Shown here in pieces: positions 34,563 through 43,597 of a DNA stretch of 64,000 nt (position 1 is the stretch's first letter; each line of letters opens with the position of its first letter). This DNA is from JBCCMQ01 sp039179985. Lineage in GTDB: Bacteria; Pseudomonadota; Alphaproteobacteria; Rhodobacterales; Rhodobacteraceae. The stretch is taken from the NCBI GenBank assembly GCA_039179985.1, contig JBCDED010000006.1, forward strand, positions 1-64,000, given 5' to 3'. The notes beneath the pieces were generated by a model. That model saw only the letters and a list, made by a program, of their open reading frames with translations. It did not search any database and was not told where the DNA came from. The position numbers were made by a program, and so were the translations under genes.

Positions 34563-37394
34563 ATGACAGATCAGCCAACCGTCGACACGTCGCCGGACGT
34601 CTCCGAAGAGATCCGCCAGACCACATGCTACATGTGCGCCTGCCGCTGCGGGATCAACGTACATCTGAAGACGGGCGAAAGCGGCAAGAAAGAGGTCGCT
34701 TACATCGAGGGCAACCGCGACCACCCGGTCAATCGCGGCGTTCTCTGTGCCAAGGGCTCTGCGGGCATCATGCAGGTCACGGCCCCCTCTCGGCTGCGTG
34801 CGCCGCTGAAACGGGTCGGACCGCGCGGGTCCGGCGAGTTCGAGGAGATTTCCTGGGAAGAAGCCTTGCAAATCGCCACCGATTGGATGGCCCCCATCCG
34901 CAGCAAAGACCCCTCCAAACTAGCCTTTTTCACGGGCCGAGATCAGTCGCAATCGCTGACGTCCTACTGGGCGCAGGGCTTCGGCACGCCGAACTATGCC
35001 GCGCACGGTGGCTTCTGCTCGGTCAACATGGCGGCAGCCGGTATTTACACGATGGGAGGCGCATTCTGGGAGTTCGGGCAACCCGATTGGGAGCGCACGA
35101 AGCTCTTCATGCTCTTTGGAGTTGCCGAGGATCACGACTCGAACCCCATCAAGATGGGTCTTGGAAAGCTCAAGGCGCGCGGGGCCAAGGTGATCGGTGT
35201 GAACCCGGTACGGTCGGGCTACAATGCCATCGCAGACGAATGGGTGGGCATCACGCCGGGGACCGACGGGCTTTTCATCCTGTCGCTCGTCCATTGCCTT
35301 TTGAAAGCCGGGCGGATCGATCTTCGCTATCTTGCGGACTTCACCAATGCGCCGGTTCTTGTGAACGAAGACCCGGCCTCGCCCTCGCGCGGGCTTTTCC
35401 TGCGGGACGATGACGGAGCGCCCTTGGTGATCGACCGCCGCACCGGCAAACCCGCTTCTGCCTTTGCCAACGACATAGTGCCGGACCTCTCGGCCGGCTA
35501 CCGCCATGCGGGCATTACCCACCGGCCCGTATTCCAGTTGATCGCAGAGCGCTATCTGTCAAACGACTACGCGCCGGAAGCCGTTGCTGAGCGCTGTGGT
35601 CTGACGCCAGAGCGCATCCGCAAGATCGCGGGCGAACTTGCACGCGTGGCCTTCGAGGACACCATCGAGATCGACCAGCCCTGGACTGACTGGCGCGGCC
35701 GCCGCCACGAGAAGATGACGGGCCGCCCGGTTAGCTTTCACGCCATGCGTGGCATCTCGGCCCACGCCAACGGGTTTCAGACAGCGCGGGCGTTACATAT
35801 TCTTCAGATCCTGCTTGGCTCGGTCGAGGTGCCCGGCGGGTTCCGCTTCAAGCCGCCCTACCCCAAACCCTCCTGGGCGCACCCGACGCCCCACAGCAAG
35901 GTCACGCCTCAAACGCCTCTCGATGGTCCGCATCTGGGCTTTCCTCAGGGACCCGAGCACCTGGCGCTGAAGGACGACGGGACGCCCGCGCGCATCGACA
36001 AGGCGTTCTCATGGGAAAACCCGCTGTCGGCCCACGGCCTGATGCATATGGTGATCTCCAACGCCCACGCGGGCGATCCCTATGAGATCGACACGCTGTT
36101 TCTCTATATGGCGAACATGGCGTGGAACTCGTCGATGAATACCGCCTCGGTCATGGAGATGCTGACCGACAAAGCCGACAGCGGCGAGTACAAAATACCG
36201 CGGATCATCTATTCCGATGCCTATGCCTCCGAGATGGTGGCCTATGCAGACCTGATCCTGCCCGACGCCACCTACCTTGAGCGCCACGACTGCATCAGCC
36301 TGCTCGACCGCCCGATCTGCGAGGCAGACGCCGCCGCTGACGCGATCCGCTGGCCCGTGATCGAACCCGACCGCGATGTGCGCGGGTTCCAGTCCGTTCT
36401 GATCGACCTTGGGGCGAGGCTGGGGCTGCCGGGATTTGTGAACGACGACGGCAGCGCAAAGTTCAAGGATTATGCCGATTACATTGTGAACCACATGCGC
36501 CGCCCCGGCGTCGGACCACTCGCGGGCTGGCGTGACGCCGATGAGACCGGCAAGGGCCGCGGCGCCCCCAACGCAGCGCAGCTTGAGCGCTATATCGAGA
36601 ACGGCGGCTTCTGGATCGATCACGTGCCCGAGGAGGCGTCATTCTACAAACCCTGGAACGCGGCCTACCAGGACTGGGCGGTCGCTAAAGGGTTCTACGA
36701 CGCGCCCGCCCCCTATCTTTTCCAGCTTTATGTGGAGCCGCTGCAAAAGATGCGCCTCGCCGCAGAAGGCATTGGCGAGCGGCAACCGCCCGACACCCTG
36801 CGCGACCGGCTGCGGCACACCATGGACCCCTTGCCCATCTGGTACCCGGCGGATGCAGACGCGGATGGAGAGGCCTATCCGCTACACGCGCTTACCCAGC
36901 GCCCAATGGCCATGTACCACAGCTGGGGAAGCCAGAACGCCTGGCTGCGGCAAATCCATGGGCGCAATCCGCTTTACGTGCCCAAGGCAGTCTGGGACGA
37001 ACACGGGTTTCAGGACGGCGACTGGGCGAAAGTCACAAGCCCCCACGGATCGATCACCGTGCCCGTCGCGTTGCAGGCTGCGCTGAATGCAAAGACTGTC
37101 TGGACTTGGAACGCCATTGGCAAACGCAAGGGAACCTGGGCGCTCGACAAAGATGTGCCGGAGGCGACCAAGGGATTCCTCTTGAACCACATCGTTCACG
37201 AGCTTCTGCCGCCCAAGGGTGACGGGCTGCGCTGGTCGAACTCCGACCCAATCACCGGGCAGGCCGCCTGGTTTGACTTGCGCGTTCGGATCGAAAAGGT
37301 TCCCGCGCCGTACGAGGTTGACCCGAGCTTCCCAGCCATATCCTCTCCGGTTCCGCCGTCCCCCCATGACGTGCACCAGAAGGTCGGCTCGTGA
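34563..37394 (+). CDS. soeA: Molybdopterin oxidoreductase, probable sulfite dehydrogenase SoeA
   Basis: 943 aa of the DMSO reductase family. Cysteines at about 22, 25, 29 and 62 (CYMCACRCG ... VLCAKG) bind an N-terminal [4Fe-4S] cluster. The molybdopterin region includes GRDQSQSLTSYWAQGFGTPNYAAHGGFCSVNM, DHDSNPIKMG and GAKVIGVNPVRSGYNAIADEW. The C-terminal dinucleotide-binding domain includes SWGSQNAWLRQIHGRNPLYV. No twin-arginine signal is visible, so it faces the cytoplasm. With an Fe-S partner and a DmsC/NrfD-like anchor downstream and xsc upstream, cytoplasmic sulfite:quinone oxidoreductase SoeABC is the best fit. Formate or thiosulfate/polysulfide enzymes are alternatives. Confidence 0.75.
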   Translation: MTDQPTVDTSPDVSEEIRQTTCYMCACRCGINVHLKTGESGKKEVAYIEGNRDHPVNRGVLCAKGSAGIMQVTAPSRLRAPLKRVGPRGSGEFEEISWEEALQIATDWMAPIRSKDPSKLAFFTGRDQSQSLTSYWAQGFGTPNYAAHGGFCSVNMAAAGIYTMGGAFWEFGQPDWERTKLFMLFGVAEDHDSNPIKMGLGKLKARGAKVIGVNPVRSGYNAIADEWVGITPGTDGLFILSLVHCLLKAGRIDLRYLADFTNAPVLVNEDPASPSRGLFLRDDDGAPLVIDRRTGKPASAFANDIVPDLSAGYRHAGITHRPVFQLIAERYLSNDYAPEAVAERCGLTPERIRKIAGELARVAFEDTIEIDQPWTDWRGRRHEKMTGRPVSFHAMRGISAHANGFQTARALHILQILLGSVEVPGGFRFKPPYPKPSWAHPTPHSKVTPQTPLDGPHLGFPQGPEHLALKDDGTPARIDKAFSWENPLSAHGLMHMVISNAHAGDPYEIDTLFLYMANMAWNSSMNTASVMEMLTDKADSGEYKIPRIIYSDAYASEMVAYADLILPDATYLERHDCISLLDRPICEADAAADAIRWPVIEPDRDVRGFQSVLIDLGARLGLPGFVNDDGSAKFKDYADYIVNHMRRPGVGPLAGWRDADETGKGRGAPNAAQLERYIENGGFWIDHVPEEASFYKPWNAAYQDWAVAKGFYDAPAPYLFQLYVEPLQKMRLAAEGIGERQPPDTLRDRLRHTMDPLPIWYPADADADGEAYPLHALTQRPMAMYHSWGSQNAWLRQIHGRNPLYVPKAVWDEHGFQDGDWAKVTSPHGSITVPVALQAALNAKTVWTWNAIGKRKGTWALDKDVPEATKGFLLNHIVHELLPPKGDGLRWSNSDPITGQAAWFDLRVRIEKVPAPYEVDPSFPAISSPVPPSPHDVHQKVGS

Positions 37395-37924
37395 CAGCCA
37401 CTGTCTATATCGCCGTCAGCATCGACGGATATATCGCGGACGCGGAAGGTGGTCTTGACTGGCTGGCCGAAGGCGCGGGCCCGGATGACGGCGATTTGGG
37501 TTTTGCCGAATTCATGGACAGCATTGATGCGCTGGTGATGGGCCGCCGGACCTTCGATGTGGTCTGCGGCTTTGGCCATTGGCCCTATACCAAGCCCGTA
37601 TTTGTCCTGACAAACACGCTGGAAGTGCTGAGCGAGGACATGCAGGGCAAGGCCGAACTGATTTCCGGCGAGCCCCAGGACGTCATCGGTCAGCTCGCCA
37701 CGCGCGGGTACCACAGTCTTTACATCGACGGCGGCCGAACCGTGCAGGCCTTCCTGGCGCAGGACCTGATCGACCGGCTGATCATCACCCGCATCCCCGT
37801 GCTTCTTGGTGCGGGCGCGCCGCTTTTTGGCGATCTCGACCGTCCCTTGCGTTTCGAGCTTCTCGATACCCGGATGCTGGCCGGGCGCATGGTGCAATCG
37901 ACGTACGAACGGATGCGCCAATGA
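37391..37924 (+). CDS. Dihydrofolate reductase-like (RibD C-terminal domain) protein
   Basis: 177 aa, GTG start overlapping the soeA stop (GTGA). YIAVSIDGYIADAEGGLDWL at the N-terminus, VMGRRTFDVVCGF and LYIDGGRTVQAFLAQDLIDRLIITRIPVLLGAG are standard for the RibD_C/YyaP group that binds NADPH in a DHFR fold. Physiological substrates of such stand-alone proteins are mostly unknown. It sits inside the presumed soe operon, which does not normally contain it. Real DHFR activity is unlikely to be its main job, as the folate-binding Asp/Glu context is absent. Confidence 0.82.
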   Translation: MTATVYIAVSIDGYIADAEGGLDWLAEGAGPDDGDLGFAEFMDSIDALVMGRRTFDVVCGFGHWPYTKPVFVLTNTLEVLSEDMQGKAELISGEPQDVIGQLATRGYHSLYIDGGRTVQAFLAQDLIDRLIITRIPVLLGAGAPLFGDLDRPLRFELLDTRMLAGRMVQSTYERMRQ

Positions 37925-38775
37925 GTTTCGTCATAGGACACGGGGGCGTCGGGCTCAATGTGGCGACGGCGGGCGATCCGGGAGCGCCGGCGATCCTGCT
38001 GCTCCATGGCTGGGCGCAGCACTCGCTGAGCTGGCGGCGGCAGTTACAGGCGCTGTCGGATGAGTTTTTTGTCCTAGCGCCGGACCTGCGCGGCCACGGC
38101 GAAAGCGGCAAGCCGGAAGAAAAATCCGCCTACGACACCTCGGAACCCTGGGCGGGCGACGTGGCCGCCGTTATCCATGGGTTTTCTCTGAACGCCCCGG
38201 TCCTGGTGGGCTGGTCCATGGGGGGCTGGGTGGCGCAGGACTATATCCGCCACCACGGCGATAGCGCCATCTCCGGCCTTGCGCTGGTGGGCACCGGCGT
38301 GACCACGGGATCCGAGATGCCGGAGGCCGCTCGGAAAGAGCGTGCAGGGCGCGCGGACGTTCTGGCCCTGGGCATGTATTCCGCCGATCAGCCCACGAAC
38401 CTCGCGGCGACGCTGGCCTTCACTAAGGCCTGCTCCGAGGCACCGCTTTCGCCCGAGGATTTTGCTCTGAACGTCGGTTACGCAATGCTTTGCCCCGCCT
38501 ACGCCCGCCATCCCGCGCGGACCCGGTCGGAAGACTACCGGGAAACGACCGCCGCTGTCCGCGTTCGGGCAGCCCTGATAGTGGGCAAAAAGGACCCCAT
38601 GGCCGTCACCAGCCTGCGGCGCGAGGCGCATGAGACCCTGCCGGACGCGCAGGTCATCACCTATGAAGGCGTCGGTCACAGCCCGTTTCTGGAGGTGCCG
38701 GACCTCTTTAACCGCGACCTCGCTGAATTTGCGCGCGCTTGCCATGCGAACGCGACAACCGGAGTCTCCGTATGA
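37921..38775 (+). CDS. Alpha/beta hydrolase
   Basis: 284 aa. LLLHGWAQHSLSW is the oxyanion region, DLRGHGESGKP follows, VGWSMGGWVAQDY places the nucleophile Ser at about residue 96, and GVGHSPFLEVPDLFN supplies the catalytic His near 257. It overlaps the previous gene by 4 bases (ATGA) and ends 34 bases before soeB. Typical of cytosolic esterases, haloperoxidase-like or C-C hydrolases; the substrate cannot be inferred. With the DHFR-like gene it interrupts soeA and soeB. Confidence 0.82.
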   Translation: MSFVIGHGGVGLNVATAGDPGAPAILLLHGWAQHSLSWRRQLQALSDEFFVLAPDLRGHGESGKPEEKSAYDTSEPWAGDVAAVIHGFSLNAPVLVGWSMGGWVAQDYIRHHGDSAISGLALVGTGVTTGSEMPEAARKERAGRADVLALGMYSADQPTNLAATLAFTKACSEAPLSPEDFALNVGYAMLCPAYARHPARTRSEDYRETTAAVRVRAALIVGKKDPMAVTSLRREAHETLPDAQVITYEGVGHSPFLEVPDLFNRDLAEFARACHANATTGVSV

Positions 38776-38809
38776 CCTCGCCACGCCTTTCAACCATCCA
38801 GAGCCGCTC

Positions 38810-39568
38810 ATGACATCGCTGCCCTCCCATACGGAAAAAAAGCTCGGGTTGGTCATCGACCTAGACACTTGTGTCGGATGCCATGCATGCGTGACCGCCT
38901 GCAAAGGCTGGAACACAGAAAACTACGGCGCCCCACTGTCCGATGTGGACGCTTACGGGGCCGAACCCGTGGGCAGTTTTCTCAATCGCATCCATTCCTA
39001 TGAAATCGCGCCGGAGACCGGACCGGCACAGACCGTGCACTTCCCAAAGTCCTGCCTACATTGCGATGACGCACCCTGTGTGACCGTCTGCCCGACCGGC
39101 GCCAGCTACAAACGGGTGGAAGATGGCATCGTTTTGGTGAACGAAGACGCTTGCATCGGCTGCGGACTCTGTGCCTGGGCCTGCCCCTACGGCGCGCGGG
39201 AAATGGATCCGTCCGAGAAGGTCATGAAGAAGTGCACGCTCTGCGTGGACCGCATCTACAATGTGAACCTGCCGGAAGAAGACCGCGTGCCGGCCTGCGT
39301 CAGGACGTGCCCTGCCGGTGCCCGGCACTTCGGCGATCTGTCGGATCCTGAAAGCGAGGTCTCGCAACTGGTCGCGGCGCGCGGTGGCATGGATCTGATG
39401 CCTGAGCAGGGAACCGCGCCGGTCAACAAATACCTGCCGCCCCGGCCCAAGGATGATCTGGCAACGGAAGAGGCGTTCGACGTCCTCTCCCCCTACCTCG
39501 CCCCAGTCGCCGAGGACCCCAAAGGCTGGCTTGGCTGGCTCGACAAACAACTGGACAGGTTGGGATAG
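38810..39568 (+). CDS. soeB: 4Fe-4S electron-transfer subunit, probable SoeB
   Basis: 252 aa ferredoxin-type subunit with four cysteine sets: C21/24/27/31, C82/85/90/94, C115/118/121/125 and C142/145/163/167, the same arrangement as DmsB, PhsB and SoeB. KCTLCVDRIYN and CVRTCPAGARHFGD are typical of this group. It should carry electrons from SoeA to the membrane anchor. The C-terminal 50 residues (PRPKDDLATEEAFDVLSPYL) are an extra tail. I start at the ATG at 38810, directly before the first cluster; upstream in-frame sequence belongs to the hydrolase gene. Confidence 0.88.
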   Translation: MTSLPSHTEKKLGLVIDLDTCVGCHACVTACKGWNTENYGAPLSDVDAYGAEPVGSFLNRIHSYEIAPETGPAQTVHFPKSCLHCDDAPCVTVCPTGASYKRVEDGIVLVNEDACIGCGLCAWACPYGAREMDPSEKVMKKCTLCVDRIYNVNLPEEDRVPACVRTCPAGARHFGDLSDPESEVSQLVAARGGMDLMPEQGTAPVNKYLPPRPKDDLATEEAFDVLSPYLAPVAEDPKGWLGWLDKQLDRLG

Positions 39569-39573
39569 GGTCG

Positions 39574-40446
39574 ATGCATCCAGCACCGTCCATCATAGCC
39601 TTCACGACGCTCTCTGGCCTCGGGTTCGGCCTGATGTTCTGGCTCGGGCTTGGACAGCCGGATGTCACTGGCTGGGTCGCGTTCGTCTTCTACGCGATTG
39701 CCTACGCCCTGGCTTGCGGCGGGCTTCTTGCCTCCACCTTCCATCTTGGTCACCCCGAGCGTGCGCTGAAGGCCTTCACCCAGTGGCGGTCAAGCTGGCT
39801 GTCGCGCGAGGCCTGGGTCGCGGTGATTGCCCTTGGGCTGAACGGACTGCACGCCATCGGCACCGTCTTTTTTGGCACCCATTGGGCGTTGATCGGCTGG
39901 CTCGGCGCCGCTGCGGCCATGATCACGGTTTTTGCCACGTCGATGATCTACGCCCAGCTGAAAACAGTGCCGCGCTGGAACCATTGGCACACCCCGATCC
40001 TTTTTCTGCTGATGTCTCTCTCGGGTGGCGCGCTTCTTGCCGGGCAGATGACGGCGGCGCTCTATGGCCTCTCGCTGACCGGCGCTTTCCAGATTATCGT
40101 CTGGATGATTGGCGATAGGAGGTTCGCCGAGCGCGGCCATACCCTTGGGACCGCAACGGGACTTGGGGATCGCGGAGATCTTCGCCTCTTCGAGCCGCCC
40201 CATACCGGCACCAATTATCTGCTGTCGGAAATGGTCTATGTCGTGGGCCGCAAGCACGTTGAGAAACTGCGGATCATCGCGATCATTCTGATGACGGCGT
40301 TGCCAATTTTGCTGCTGCTGCTGCCCTTCAGCCACGGGCTCGCCGCCATCGCGGTGCTGTCGCATATCATGGGCGCACTGACAGCGCGCTGGCTGTTTTT
40401 TGCCGAGGCCGAACATGTGGTAGGGCTCTACTACGATGCCCGCTGA
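39574..40446 (+). CDS. soeC: DmsC-type membrane anchor subunit, probable SoeC
   Basis: 290 aa with eight hydrophobic segments, of the DMSO reductase anchor (DmsC) family. Family features are STFHLGHPERALKAFTQWRSSWLSREAW near the second and third helices and FAEAEHVVGLYYDAR at the C-terminus. It anchors the molybdoenzyme on the cytoplasmic face and delivers electrons to the quinone pool. It starts 5 bases after soeB, and its last 11 bases overlap the start of the SnoaL-like gene. Confidence 0.87.
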   Translation: MHPAPSIIAFTTLSGLGFGLMFWLGLGQPDVTGWVAFVFYAIAYALACGGLLASTFHLGHPERALKAFTQWRSSWLSREAWVAVIALGLNGLHAIGTVFFGTHWALIGWLGAAAAMITVFATSMIYAQLKTVPRWNHWHTPILFLLMSLSGGALLAGQMTAALYGLSLTGAFQIIVWMIGDRRFAERGHTLGTATGLGDRGDLRLFEPPHTGTNYLLSEMVYVVGRKHVEKLRIIAIILMTALPILLLLLPFSHGLAAIAVLSHIMGALTARWLFFAEAEHVVGLYYDAR

Positions 40447-41428
40447 ACCGATCAAGCCCGGCTTCGATCGGCGCTGGCGTGATGTGCCGGACTACATTCT
40501 CGGGATCACCAAGGACATCTGGGAAGACCGCAGAATCCACGCGCTCCATGACTACTATGGTCCAGACCTGATCGTCCGGTCATCCGCATCTGTTGTCAAA
40601 GGCAACACCGGGATCATCGCCGCGACCGAGGCAACACTGGCCGAGTTTCCCGACCGCGAACTTCTGGGCGAAGACGTGATCTGGTGCGACACCGGGCCAG
40701 ACAGTTTTCTCAGTTCCCACAGGCTGATCTGCAAGGCAACACATAGCGGTGCCGGCATGTACGGGGCGCCCTCGGGTCGGCGACTGGAATACCGCATTCT
40801 CGCCGATTGCTATTGCCGCGAGAACGGGGTGGCGGACGAGTGGCTCGTGCGCGACCAGGGCGCCATCGTGCGCCAGATGGGTCAGGAGCCCAAGGACTGG
40901 ACGCGCGACCTGATCGCCCGCGAGGGCGGCCCGGAGGCCTGCGTCAAACCTCTGACCCCGGCAACTGACCTGCCCGGGCCGTATACCGGCATGGGCAATG
41001 CCGAAGACCACGGCGCACGGTTGGCGGATATCCTGACACGCGTGATGTCCGGCGACCTTTCAGCCATTCCGGACACCTATGACCGCGCGGCAGAGGTCTT
41101 TTACCCCGGCCATGTGTCGGGTCACGGGCACGGCGATGCCGACAGGTTCTGGCTGACGCTGCGCTCTGCCTTTCCTTCGGCCGCTTTCACGGTCCAACAC
41201 CAGATCGGCATGACCGGAAATAGCCTGCCCCCGCGCGCTGCTGTGCGGTGGTCGCTCCATGGCGGCCACGACGGGTATGGCGCCTTTGGCGCGCCCACGG
41301 GTGCGGAGGTTTTTGTCATGGGGATCACGCAGGCCGAATTCGGGCCTTGGGGCCTGCGCCGGGATTGGACACTGATCGACGAGACCGCGATCTGGAAACA
41401 GATCCTTCTGGCAACGGGCGATCTTTGA
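40436..41428 (+). CDS. Two-domain SnoaL/NTF2-like protein, subtype A (copy 1)
   Basis: 330 aa. The N-terminal NTF2-like domain (about 12-150) begins RRWRDVPDYILGITKDIWEDRRI. A second similar domain (about 190-325) contains HVSGHGHGDADRFW, PPRAAVRWSLHG and FGPWGLRRDWTLIDETAIWKQI. It is clearly paralogous, over its full length, to the product of 55814-56773. Such proteins are annotated as ester-cyclase or nuclear-transport-factor-2-like; they may be isomerases, hydratases or cyclases. It overlaps soeC by 11 bases, so it is co-translated with the Soe genes, and lies tail to tail with a LacI regulator whose relative also sits next to the other copy. Confidence 0.8.
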   Translation: MPAEPIKPGFDRRWRDVPDYILGITKDIWEDRRIHALHDYYGPDLIVRSSASVVKGNTGIIAATEATLAEFPDRELLGEDVIWCDTGPDSFLSSHRLICKATHSGAGMYGAPSGRRLEYRILADCYCRENGVADEWLVRDQGAIVRQMGQEPKDWTRDLIAREGGPEACVKPLTPATDLPGPYTGMGNAEDHGARLADILTRVMSGDLSAIPDTYDRAAEVFYPGHVSGHGHGDADRFWLTLRSAFPSAAFTVQHQIGMTGNSLPPRAAVRWSLHGGHDGYGAFGAPTGAEVFVMGITQAEFGPWGLRRDWTLIDETAIWKQILLATGDL

Positions 41429-41432
41429 CCGC

Positions 41433-42437
41433 TCAGACCCCGCGGGTCGATCCACGCTCCATAAGGCGGACCGGCAACTCTACGCTGTCCATGGTGTCGG
41501 CGCCATTGACCATGACCTGCATCAGCGCACCGACCGTCGCTGCCACCATCGCATCGGCGTCTTGACGCAGCGTCGTCAGGTCGTAGCTGGGCCAGGCGGC
41601 CTCTGGCACGTCGTCAAAGCCGATGACAGCCACATCCTCGGGCACGCGCAGGCCCAGTTCGAACCGCAGTACATCCATCGTCAGGAAAGCCATCACATCG
41701 TTGGCGGAGAAGACGGCATCTGGCCGGTCCGGTTTTCCGAACATGGCGCGCGCCGCCTCCCTCGTGCGGGCCCGGTCGAAGCCACCCACTGCCCGCTCGG
41801 CAAGTGCTACGCCGCCGGCCTGCAACCCCTCCAGAAACCCGGCCTCGCGGTCGCGCTGCGTGGACGCCTCGCCAGAACCGGCAAGATGGGCGATGCGTGT
41901 GTGCCCGGTGCGCAGAAAGAGCTCTGCCGCAAGCCTGCCCCCTTCGCGGTTGTTCGAGGTCACGCTCGTCCCGCGGCCGGTTTCCTGCCGGCGGTTGAAA
42001 AGAACCACGGGCACACCCAGCCCCTCGCAGCGTTCGACCATATCCGACGATAGCGGCACCGAGGCCAGCACGAGGGCATCTACCTGATAATCGAGGATCT
42101 CCTGCGTCACCCGATCAAGATCGTCGTCTATCTCCGAGGCCATGAAAACGAGCACATGGTAGCCCCTCGCCTGAAGGGCGTTCGACAGCTTCTCCAGCAC
42201 CGACGGATAAAAATGGTTGTCCAGATACGCCACCACCAGGCCGACGATCCGGCTTTTTCCGGTCAAGAGCGACCGGGCCAGGACGTTGGGCCGGTACCCC
42301 AGTTCCGAAGCGGCTTGGCGGACCTTCTGTGCGGTTTTCTCCGATACGCTCGCGCCCGGCGTAAACACCCGGCTAACAGCCGAACGGCTGACGCCGGCGC
42401 GCTCGGCCACCTCAAGCGATGTGACTTTGCCGGGCAT
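41433..42437 (-). CDS. LacI-family transcriptional regulator
   Basis: 334 aa. The LacI helix-turn-helix is at the N-terminus (SLEVAERAGVSRSAVSRVF) with the hinge helix region PNVLARSLLTGKSRIVGLVV. The periplasmic-binding-protein-like effector domain has FNRRQETGRGTSVTSNNREGG and PDAVFSANDVMAF, then VIGFDDVPEAAWPSYDLTTLRQD. Closest relative in the window is the frameshifted regulator at 56770-57784. Its start overlaps the permease stop (TGATG), so it is the last gene of the ABC importer operon. It probably binds the TTGCA-type palindromes at 47081-47100, 58554-58571 and 61971-61990. Confidence 0.9.
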   Translation of the reverse strand: MPGKVTSLEVAERAGVSRSAVSRVFTPGASVSEKTAQKVRQAASELGYRPNVLARSLLTGKSRIVGLVVAYLDNHFYPSVLEKLSNALQARGYHVLVFMASEIDDDLDRVTQEILDYQVDALVLASVPLSSDMVERCEGLGVPVVLFNRRQETGRGTSVTSNNREGGRLAAELFLRTGHTRIAHLAGSGEASTQRDREAGFLEGLQAGGVALAERAVGGFDRARTREAARAMFGKPDRPDAVFSANDVMAFLTMDVLRFELGLRVPEDVAVIGFDDVPEAAWPSYDLTTLRQDADAMVAATVGALMQVMVNGADTMDSVELPVRLMERGSTRGV

Positions 42438-43594
42438 CAGCCCTTCACGGCACCCGCGGTCAGACCGCTGACGATCTGGCGCTGGAACACCATGACAAGC
42501 AGGAAGAGCGGCGCCGTGATTGACACGGCGGCGGCCACCGCTTCCACCTGATCGGTGGTCGTGGTCTCGCGGTTGAAGTAACCCGCGATGGCCGGAACCA
42601 TGGTCTGGTTCTGGGCGTCGAGCAGCAGCGAGGTGACCAGAAAGTCGTTGTAGGCCAGAAGGAAGCTGAAGAGCCCTGTGGTGATTACGCCGGGCCACAT
42701 AACGGGCATGATCACCCAGCGGAAGGCCTGAAAATGCGTGCAGCCATCCACGCGCGCGGCTTCATCAAGATCGGTCGGTATGTTCTGGAAGAACGACCGC
42801 AACATCCAGATGGTGAAGGGCTGGTTGATCGACACCAGCACCGCGATCACCGCAATGGGCTGACCGTATAGCGTGGGCGCTGCATCGCCAAGGATGGGTC
42901 GCAGGATTTCGGCAGAATTAATGAAGACCGGCAGGTAGCCCGCGACCAGCACGGAATGCGGCAGCGCGCGGAAAATGAGCGCCGCGATGAGAAGCCAGAA
43001 AGCAAGGTTCGAACCAGAGCGCGCCAGGCCGTAGCCCGCAAGCGTACCCACGGTCAGCGAGATAGTGACCACGCCCGTCGTTACGATCATCGAGTTGATG
43101 AAGTTGCGGTAGAACTCGTTTTCGCCCCAGACGGCGTAGTAATGTTCGGTGGTCAGGCCGATAATCGGCTGCCCGATCGGACCAAGGATACCGTTGATGA
43201 CGCCCATCACCGGCGGCAGGATGGCAAAGAAGACTACAATGAAGGCAAGACCAAAGAGCGCTGCCCCGACGATCCAGCCGATAGCCAGCCAACCCGGTGG
43301 CGAAAACCGCGAGACAAGACTCGGCAACTGCCGCATGGCAAGCCGCGCCGCGTACCACAGGACCGCGATGCCCACGACGATGTCAGGCACGCTCAGCCCT
43401 TTGCCGCGCGCCCTTGTCTCCGGCCCGAAGATCACATCGAGCGGGTTCGACGCGAAGGCATCGACGGGCGATTTGAAGCTCATCACCGCAATCCAGAAGA
43501 TCGGGAAGGCCGCGATCACGCACCAGAAAATCAGGAACGCGAGGGAGACGAGCCGAAGGCTCAAGGGCTGTTGCAGGGCCTTGGGGGTACTCAT
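42437..43594 (-). CDS. Sugar-type ABC transporter permease (MalG-like) with a long insertion
   Basis: 385 aa, carbohydrate ABC transporter permease. The EAA loop is DEAARVDGCTHFQAFRWVIMPVMWPG near residues 270-295 and the N-terminal helix is at 15-40. The protein is about 100 residues longer than typical MalG-like proteins because of an insertion at about 55-160 that contains two extra hydrophobic segments (around IVVGIAVLWYA and LAIGWIVGAALFGLAFIVVFF). Coupled to the lacI gene downstream, and three bases from the MalF-like gene upstream. Confidence 0.87.
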   Translation of the reverse strand: MSTPKALQQPLSLRLVSLAFLIFWCVIAAFPIFWIAVMSFKSPVDAFASNPLDVIFGPETRARGKGLSVPDIVVGIAVLWYAARLAMRQLPSLVSRFSPPGWLAIGWIVGAALFGLAFIVVFFAILPPVMGVINGILGPIGQPIIGLTTEHYYAVWGENEFYRNFINSMIVTTGVVTISLTVGTLAGYGLARSGSNLAFWLLIAALIFRALPHSVLVAGYLPVFINSAEILRPILGDAAPTLYGQPIAVIAVLVSINQPFTIWMLRSFFQNIPTDLDEAARVDGCTHFQAFRWVIMPVMWPGVITTGLFSFLLAYNDFLVTSLLLDAQNQTMVPAIAGYFNRETTTTDQVEAVAAAVSITAPLFLLVMVFQRQIVSGLTAGAVKG

Positions 43595-43597
43595 GGC

